Of a DNA stretch of 57,883 nt, positions 1-10,277 are shown piece after piece. The translations under genes and the position numbers were made by a program. Each line of letters opens with the position of its first letter. The stretch's first letter is position 1. The stretch covers positions 13,002,110-13,059,992 of the forward strand of contig NC_049989.1 in NCBI RefSeq assembly GCF_000003815.2. Reading direction: 5' to 3'. The DNA is from Branchiostoma floridae (Eukaryota; Chordata; Leptocardii; Amphioxiformes; Branchiostomatidae). The notes beneath the pieces were generated by a model. The model did no database searches and was not told the origin of the DNA. It was given only the letters and a program-made list of their open reading frames with translations.

Positions 1-3000
1 GACTGTCGGTGATAATTTCCCTATGGTTATGGGACACTATCAGCTAGAAGGCCTCACCTGTCTTCTCCTTCTTCCCGTTGTCTTGCTTTTTTTTCGACTC
101 GAATGTCAGGTACGTCTTGTTCGGCATCTCCCTGTCAGAGGACAACCAATTGGAGAGACGTTTTATATTTGTTTCTTTGTAATGTAAGCCCCTTATGCCA
201 TTACCTATGGCGTAGCACATCATACAGTACTCTCCAAGTACGGTGCCGTATCAAAGCTGGCCAAGAGGTATAGCCGACAAAAGGGAGATAGCCGGCCAAA
301 TTGAGTCAAACGGGCACCGGCTATACTCCTTGGCCAGCTTTGATACAATCTCTAAGGCACCGTAGGGTCTGCTTGGAGACTTCTCTCCAAACAGAGGTTG
401 AGTCGCGGAGATATATTAGTAGTTTGTAAGAGGAGCGCACCGGTAAATTTTCCGACTACTACTATATCTCCGCGACTCAATCTTTGCTTGGAGAGTAACT
501 GAACAGTGCAAACTGCATATCCGGACAGATTCATTTGATCCACTCACACAGGGAAGGACCCCTACTTTTTTCATTACGTGTGGTGGTTTCTTAAATGTGC
601 ACTGAGTGTGGTTCGACTTAAACATGGGGCCACCATTTAACATCCTATCATAGAGATGTCCCTAACCGAAGCTAGGCACACGTTTAGGCTTAGGCCACAT
701 TTCCAAACCGGGGCCCAGCCGGGATGTTTTAAGAAACGAAAAATTAAAATGTATACCTGGAAATTTACACGTGCGTATAGTGAGGAAATTGGTATAAAGT
801 GCCTTTCTCAAGGGCATAACATCGGCACATTTCAGGGGTTCGAACCCAGGATGGTAGCTCATATTTATCCGCGGGGTAACCTATATCCGTTGTTATATCA
901 AACTGCAATATCTCAAATGCCCGTTGTTGCACCAAACTTCGATATTTCCACAATATTGCAGTTTGAAAACTTCATATCCCTACATACCCTGTTTTAAAAA
1001 ACGTTAACAACGGACATAGGTTACCCCGCGGATAAAGGTGAACTAGAATTGCATGAAAGACCGAGAGTTACTAGTACATACGGGTCAGGAGGTGGAGGGT
1101 TCAGGTCTACGGGCAACGTCTTGAAGAAGGACAGCACTTCCTCGTGTTCGGAAATCTTCGGCTCGGCCATCGCAACTTTTCGGCAATATTCGTCTATTGT
1201 CGTCTGCCTTCGTTCTGCCACCTTGAACTTCTCGTTCCCAAACCATCTTTGCTCTATAAATGATATAATACATTGTATAATATTAAGATGAATTCATAAT
1301 ATAACAATAATATATAATACTTGTATAATACTATATTTGTCAAACTTGACAAAAGGCAATCCACTACTTGTGTTAAGTTGTGTTGTATTATAGTTAAGTT
1401 AATAGTTTTTTCTTAAATCTATAAATCTTATATTAGGCCACAGCAAGTAAATGGATGGCATCCTCTGCAGACTGCAAAAGTAATGAGATATGGCAAAAAA
1501 ACAAGATGGGTATGAAAAAAAAGAAATAGACACTATCAAAATATAGACACTATCAACATTGTCATAAGAATTGAAGTGACAAAATATGGCTGTGTACCTC
1601 CTACCAAGAGCTAGCGGCTGCAAAACTTTACCTGCTAATTCTTCAGTTACAAGCAAGCTTTCACCAATCTAACTTTTGAGATCAGTTTTTTTTTGGGGGG
1701 GGGGTCTATTTTACGAGTAATACGTCAATGAGACCTCAGTATGGTGTATTTCAGTCAACATTTTACCAGTCTGTTTTTGCAAGCTGTAACTCTCATCTAC
1801 GATTACTTCTCTAGAAGTACCCTTATCAGTGCTTTTGTTTGCGCAGCACATTCTTTACTGTAGTTGCCAAGTTCATCTCAAGTTTAACTCAATCACCGAG
1901 GCTGTGCGTATGTCTGGTGGTTAGGGGTGGGTACCGGTACAGAAAATGCAGGTCCGGTTCAGGTCCAGGGGATCAGGTCCAGGTCAGAACCTGAACATGA
2001 ACTTGATTCAGTATGTGGAAACTTGTGAATGGACGATACTCAAAACAATGGTCCATGTTGAGTATTCGACTCTCATTGGCTTTTTAAAATCCTACAAGGC
2101 TAACTGCATCTGTACGATTGACTGTAAAACTTGGTAGAAATTACTATACACTCTACTTCACTCTTGTTATTTTCATCGACCGGTAAGCCCCAAAACGTGC
2201 GGATGGCTGGTCATATAATTTGTTCATTTTCAAATAGTTCCAACATCCGTTCCACCGATTTTCTTCAAGTCCGGTTTTTCTGGACAGGTCCAATAAGGAA
2301 AACAGGTTTTGTACCAGTACCCACCCCTACTGGTGGTAGATTGTTCCAGACATTGGGTAGGTAATGCCATGGCTGATTTTCTCCGCTGATGGGGTTTTGG
2401 CACAACTAGCTGACTGCTTGTGCTTTGTCTAGTTGTTGTAAGATATCTTATTTGAAATGGAAGTATCGTTATCGGGACACTTGTTTGTTTTCTCAGCACA
2501 TTCTTTACTGCAGTTACCAAGTTCATTTCACCTGCCCCCCTCTGAGGGAGTATTGTTCGGTTCAATAAGAATTTCTCTGAAACGCCCCCGCCGAAAGTTT
2601 TTTTTTTTTTTTAAATAACGGAACATGCCCTTGTCTTGACCTTCCATCTCGACTTACCGCCACGCCAGTCAAAATAACAATCAACAGGAAGTTTGACATT
2701 GTCCAACGTTCCCGTTTTCGCCGAACAGAGATTACGGCCTATTGACGCTATTGTGCCTCACCCTAACAATAGAATGGCGAAACTAGATTAAATCGTTAAG
2801 CATTTAACTAGAGAAGGGCCATTTATCACTCAAGAATCACGACCACGGCATGTCCAGAACACGAAATATCGAAGCCAGCAGTTACAGTGCCCCAGAGAGC
2901 CGCTAGGGTGCCCATTATCAAAAATGACCGTCATTTCCCCAACCCCTGCCCAAATGTACAAAGAAACAGGATCCTTCCAAAGCTTCTCGAGTTATGTTGT

Positions 3001-3040
3001 TAAAAGACAGACAGACAGACAGACAGACAGACACGCACAT

Positions 3041-3116
<76 letters not shown>

Positions 3117-6100
3117 ACACACAACAAAAACATAACCGTCTTGGTAACAGAACACTTACTTGGAAGCGCAGGAATTTTCTGGTCCTTCTTGCTGACTACT
3201 CCCGTCTCTATTGGGAACAACTCGGTAAGTTTTTCCTGTAGAATAGAAAGAGAAGCACATTGGATTGGATCCATACGCTAAAGACCTGATTTGTGACTAA
3301 CAACTATTTATCGCATTATTGCACCAGCTGGATAATTGCACGAAATTCACTGGCAAATAGGCCGTGCAATTAAGCGGCTTCTACTAGCTGTACATACACA
3401 TTCACACAACAGCCAAAGGGGAACTTTGCCCAGTATTTTGTAACACAAGTCAAGATATCACCTATTCTTGTTGAAGTTCGCAAAAACCCTCTCTTGATCA
3501 AGTTCACAGTCAAAGTTAGGGGTATGCAAAAGAGATCAACCAGATAGTTCGTAATTTACAACTGACAACCAAATGGTTTACAAAGTCCACAGAACTACAT
3601 TTTCCGAGAGCTGTAAAACACTGCCTCATTCTTGCATAGAGCTGCATATACGTTGGTCTACATATATACAGGGAATGATGATATGATATTGAATAACTCT
3701 TTGCATGTGGTAATTAACGTATCAGTTTTAGATGCAATAGACTAACCATTTTTGTCGGACAATCTATTTTAAAATGACATACATGTTCGCTCTCATTGGC
3801 TGGTGTGTTATACTGTTGTCCTTATCGTTTTAGAAAAGGTGAGCACTAATCCTTAGTTTCATTACGCTATACTAATACAAATTTTCAAAAAAATTGTAAA
3901 ACGTTCGAGATTAAAAAAAACTTTTGAAATCTAAAAAAATATTCAAACATTTTTAAAAATTTAAAAAAATTCAGAATATTTTCACACATTTCTAATTAGA
4001 TAGTTTTAAAAGTTTCTTTTGAATGGGGATGAGAGACAGTGTTTGTGATATAAGCGAACAAAGATGTGGGATGTGTTACTATGACGACACAAGTCTGTGT
4101 GTGTGTCTGTTTACTAGACATCGCCACACCTTATAGAACAACAATCAGCGACTAGAAATAGAAAGCCGTCCTGCTACATTCTCAACCCCCCTCTTGTACC
4201 GCACACTTCATGCATACAAGAGGAATACACGCTACCAGGCTTATACATAATCAACTTCCACAAGGTAGCCGACACAAAGTATTTCGCCAATGGGGATTTA
4301 CATGGCTCGGGGCCTCACTTAAAGTCAGGAGGTTCGACGCCTCAGTGCATAAGCAATTTACAAGAATTGAGTATGTTGAAGTTCAGGGTACAATCTAGAG
4401 AAAAATGTGAAATGAGCTATAGTTTGTCGGCTCGTTCTCTTTTAAAAGCTATACTTTTATTTGACCTCATCATATATACTGCAACTGCCGTACAGTAGTT
4501 TGGTGATATTATAATGCACTAATATTCAAGCGCAACTTTGCCTCCAAGCCAACCGAACAAACATCGTAATCCAAGTCATACAGTCTCAAAACTGGTGTAT
4601 TCCTTTACCATTCACCACAATTTCCGCCTCGCTGACGTGGACAGAAGAATCTCTTTGAAGTGCTGTGTCGCACTACTTTGTACCCGAACTACTATTCCAC
4701 AGGTGTTGAGTAAATACTGCGTTAGGTTAATTAACGTCCTCAAGGTCGGGTTCCGAATAGGATATGGGTGAACGCGCCACAAGGCGCCTGCTACTAGAAT
4801 CCACGCTACCCCAAAGGATTTAAACCATAGAAAACCAAACCCTTTCTTGGTGGGGTTTTAGGCGACGCGTCGATTAGATTATACGACTGACATCCGCATA
4901 TCCATGTGCGCATCAATTTTCGGCCGTTTCCAAATAAAAGGCAAGTTTTTTTACCATACTGTAAATAGTACAAAACAGCTGAAAAATGAGCTGTAGGTTA
5001 TATATCTGGCTGCCTCTCCAATAAGGTTTTTTACCTCTCCTTCAACAAGTTTATCCGTACTACTTTGTGTACCCGCGTCATGGACCAGGGGATCGCGCAT
5101 AAATACTGTGTTCTGCTAAGTTGAAACGGTCAGTAATGCATCCTATAAACACCCAACCACCCCCACCCACCCACACATTCACCATACATCTTATAATCAT
5201 TCAATAAGCTATATTCGGTACATTCCAACCACCCTAAACTTCCCGCTTAGTTGCCAAACGTCACCCTGACTGTCAACTTCCACGAACAACCGCATTTCCT
5301 CGTCAACTTAACTTTAATCCTTCTCTGACATCCTGTAACCACACTTTCTTTATCTACATTCCTCCACGCGCCGGGAAGCCTTGATCATGATGTGGTCTAC
5401 GTGACCGGAATGTTGAACTACAATAGTCTGGGTACCACCCTTCTTAGGACTAATCTTTCGCTCGCTAGGGCCATGGCGATTGGACTATATGGATGACACC
5501 ATCTGGGAACCCTTAACCGATGCGAATGTGTGAATAAATATGTCTGGCCCCCAAAATGTTGCCTTTATTCTGAAATCTACGTGGTGGTCAGGGAGGTTGA
5601 ACAAAAAAATTAAGCACACAGATAATGGCAAAGTTACATCGAATAATAGAGCCTCCATTTTTGATTTGCATCTTCTTTATTTGACCTTCGAATTGACCTT
5701 GGCATTTTATGAAATTGGTGTGCGTTTTCGGATATATTTTTCCACAGCATATGATTTGCTCATTTTGCAATAACTCAAATATAGTGTCATTCGTTGTCAG
5801 CCCTTCTAAAATTTATTTTAAGCGTTCTCAGGACCCCCCCCCCCCCTTGCCCTCTTCAGACAAGTACAGAGTTTAGACCGTGTTACTTACGTGAAGCTGG
5901 AAGAACGCGCTGGATCGTCTGTAAATGATGAATTCACTTCCCTCGGACCACTTCACAGACAGGATGTACAACTGTGGAGTAAGAAACATTTTAATATCAC
6001 ACCAGTGTTTTAGGACACGTACAGACAAGGTGGAATCACACGTGCGTATATTTTCAAGTCCGTATGAGTTCCGTATGGAAGTCTTAGCCTCTATCGGTCC

Positions 6101-9100
6101 TTATAGGTCGTTGTAAAAAAAATGGAAATTGGACAAATTTGGACAGATTACCAGAGGAGTTTGCTGGCCGAGAAGTATGATTTTAGACCTAGCTAACTCG
6201 TTAGGCATGTTATTTGTCTATATTTGTCCAATTTCTCTACTACAAATGTATTCTAATCTACACATGTGGAGCCTGGTAGAGGCTTAGTACCATACGGTCC
6301 TCATGCGTACTTGGAAATATGTATACGCTCGTGTGAACCCGGCTTCATAAGGCTTACGTGAGTTTTCCGTGCGCCATTTAGCCGTTAGAAAGAAAGTAGA
6401 CATACTTTAGTTACCCAGTCCTTCACCCATTTTGTTCTTTTTTGTTCAAAACAGTCGCCCGGTGTTGTTACCCTAAATCCAGTCTTCATTCTGTCACGTC
6501 AGGTGTGACCCCTAGGTCATGATCCATTCTACACCTACACCTATGCATTGCACATATGGTATTACGTCTTTGCTGCACATGTACCCACGCACCAGTGGCT
6601 TTGTACCCAAAACAAGGTAGCCTGACTATGTAAGCCCCCAGGAGCAAGAGATTATGAAACATATGCTAGGCAAAAAAATGATGTTAAAAAGTGAATGAAT
6701 GAATGAATGAATGAACGAAAGAACGAACGAACGAACGAATGCTCTCCCAGAGTGGAGGAATAAAAGAAGGAAAGGAAAAGGAAAGGAATGAACGAACGAA
6801 CGAATGAATGAATCGTACTTAGTACATCTACAAAGTCTAACGTATACTAGCGTGTATAGGTTCAACTTCTCGCTTCTTACTTAAGACAGTTGTAAATGTA
6901 AGGATAGATACGGAGTTTAAAACATATGGTTTATATAACTCCATGAGCAATGTATTTTTTCTGTGCTATTTGAGTATCGAAAACTTGGGACTTGTACATA
7001 ATTTGAGAGAACATTTCTTTCATTGTTGTATAGTGTACAGTCAACGTCGTTCGATCTTATCTTGATCTAAGTTACACTACATGTATTGACACATTCTTTG
7101 GTATACTTTTCAAGAAGGAGTTTGTTAATGTCAAATGTACCCCTTCAAAAGTTCACCTTCTTCGAATTGTATATGTTTCGACGTCTCTATCTCATTTTGT
7201 AACCTCTTTTCAGCATTGTACATTGTACCTGCATAAAACTTAATCTCCAAGCAGATCCTACGGTGCCATATGATAGTATCAAAGCTTGCCAAGGAGTGTA
7301 GCCGGCTAAGGGAGTCAAACTGCACCGGGAAGTTTGCTACTATACATTACGCACCGTGGATCTGGTTGGAGATTACGTAAGACTGCTTATTTAGGGTGTC
7401 TCAGGTGGTATCCGCTTTTCAAAGAAGACGTGATAGTTGCTTGCGTGGGACGAGAAGTGCATGCTTTCAGTAGACAATGGACTGTCACAGTCGGATGAAA
7501 GTCAACGCCAGCTATGCCATAATCTCCAAGCAGATCCTACGGTGCCATATGATAGTATCAAAGCTTGCCAAGGAGTGTAGCCGGCTTAGGGTGTCTCAGG
7601 TGGTATCCGCTTTTCAAAGAAGACGTGATAGTTGCTTGCGTGGGACGAGAAGTGCGTGCTTTCAGTAGACAATGGACTGTCACAGTCGGGTGAATGTTAG
7701 CCTGGGTACGTACCATCCGGAGATAGAATTTCGCTCCGATGTGTGTCATACACTATAACCAGTCGCTTCTCTACTATTGTAGCAGAGGAACTACTACCCG
7801 GATGATACACCTGTTAGTAAATTGATATCAAGCAAGTTAAATACCCCACCACATATAGAAAAGAGTAAGGGTACTTTTTGGTGCGAGTGGTTCAAAAACT
7901 ATAGTCCTGGTACAACTGAGGTCACCTGAGTTAGGGTCGAATGGCAGCCGCTCCAGATATCCCCGCCTATTGTAAGCTCCTCGCAATTCAGCCCCTGGCT
8001 GTGAAGAGAGAGTAGTCGGCCCATCTCAGCCTCTTATCATTGAGGTGATTATCTCTAGTATAATTCCTCTATCATTGAGGTAATCATCTCTAGCATAATG
8101 CACCCCCGTGGTGCAATCTCTATATAATTATCCATGCATTATTCGGGGCTTCTCTTTTGTAGAGTTAATAGCATACATTAGCTTCACTGTATGCAGAGAT
8201 GTTTATCTATATCTGTGCACTTTGTTTTCTACACGGGAGTTAATTGGCAAAAAAACGAACGCCTGTGTACGCCTTTGTTTGCACAGACGTTAAAACGTTA
8301 AAGTCCTTCCTGCACCACATGGTGTATTGGGCGGCGCCCATCTCCGTTTCTGTAGCCCTGGGTCACACAACTTTGTGCAATCACTACAGAAGGGGGCTAG
8401 TCCACTGGTAGTGGTGTGTGTGTATGTGTGTTCAACTACCATACTCTTTCCGAATTGCTGATAAGCCGAGAAAGCAGTATGTAGCATTTTTTTTTAAGTC
8501 GTTGGTATAATTCGGCCGGGGATCGAACTCAAGACCTACCTAATGCAAGGTGAACACTCTTTCCCGGTTTGGCCATTGGCATGTTCTAGAATCAAACCGT
8601 TTACGGATGTGCAAATTGCACATCCGTAAACGGTTTGATTCTAGAACATACCAGGCACTACGTATGAGGCGCGCATGGAAGTATTTGCCTCCACCAGGCC
8701 CCAAAGGTCGCTGGAAAAATAATAGAAATTGTACAAACGTAAACAGGTAACATGTTAGACGAGTTAGCTGGATCGCTAACCATACTTCTCGGTCAGCTAA
8801 CTCATTTGGCATGTTATGTATCTATATTTGTCCAATTTGTACTATTTTTCCCGCGACCTGTGGAGCCTGGTAGAGACTAAGAGCTTCATACGCACCTCAA
8901 ACGGACTTGAATATATACGCATGTGTGACCCCACCTTAAAGCCGGGTTCACACGTGCGTATAACGTTATATATTCAAGTCCATATTAAGTCCGTATGGGA
9001 TTCTTAGCTTCCACCAGCCTCCACAGGTGGCTGGAAAATAGTAGAAATTGGACAAGTATATTAGGCACATAACATGCCAGAGGAGTATTGCGACCAGCTA

Positions 9101-10237
9101 AAATCTGGCTATATTTTATCCAATTTCTATCATTCTAGTATCCTCCTTTGCCGGCCAATTCCTTCCCCAGCTTATGTTACTGTTTTAATGCCACCGGAGG
9201 AATCTGCTTGGAGATTAAGTTTAACAGTCCACTCGTAAACAACAATGAATTACCGCTAACTATGTGACATACAGTCGTTTGTGAAGTACATTAGGTTTAC
9301 GGGAAGTACTGAACTACCGCTAAAAATTTCATACAAGCGTTTGTGAAGTACAAGGTTAACTGGAAGTAAATGTCACCCCTATATGTGCTGTCACTGATCA
9401 CATGGAAGTTGGGCCTTTCCCGGTCTGCTCCCCAACTGAGCCACTAGTCATCGATGTTACATGACTCAAACCGACGGCGATTTCCTGACCCCTGCCGGCT
9501 ACATGTACAGTACAACGTGCGCGCCGTCAGATAAACTATCGCTGGTAGAATCTATAATTATCTTCTCTCGCACATCTGGAGGTGAAATATAACCACGTAG
9601 GGATATGTCAACAACGATATGGATTCGTACGGTTGACACTCTGGGTTGACACTGACTTATGTGGAGGGTTGCAGGGGGGGGGGGGCGTTGGTGTTGTTGC
9701 GTAGTCTTGGGCAGGGGCCAATACATTTTTGGAGGTACTCTACGGGTAAAATCAATTGAAACAGCACTCGATCGGCCTTTTGAACCCCTTTCAAGGCGTT
9801 TTTGCTTGGGGAAACGCATAATTGAAGACCCTGGTATCGGGTGAACTGTAGAATTCTTTCACAGTAGCGGAAGAAAGTAGTTTGCAAGAAGAGAAGTGTC
9901 ATCAAGTTGTAGTATAACAATCATTGCAGTACATAGTACTGTATTATGTGAATAAAGATCAATGGTTACTAAAACCATGTGTATTAAACTTTGCTTGTGG
10001 TCAAATTAATCAGCATTTTCTCTATAGTGGCCAGTGGCCACCTCTCTATAGTGGCCAATTTTGACCAGTCCCTTGAGTTGTCGCTATAGACAGGTTTGAC
10101 TGTATGTGTGTCTGCATGTGTGTGTATGTATGTGTATGTGTATCACGTATGTGTAGTATGCGTGTGTGTGTGTGTGTGTGTGTGTGTGCCTGTGTGTGTG
10201 TATGTGCGTGAGTGTGAGTGTCTGAGTGTGTGAGCGT

Positions 10238-10277
<40 letters not shown>

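Noticed and set aside
2918-3274. 118-codon minus frame
   Set aside because: Only its first part is real (gene A exon 3, 3160-3235); the rest runs through the donor into CA repeats.
4290-4345. Possible tRNA/SINE head (ggttcgacgcc)
   Set aside because: Only a B-box-like string; no A box at the right spacing and no body.
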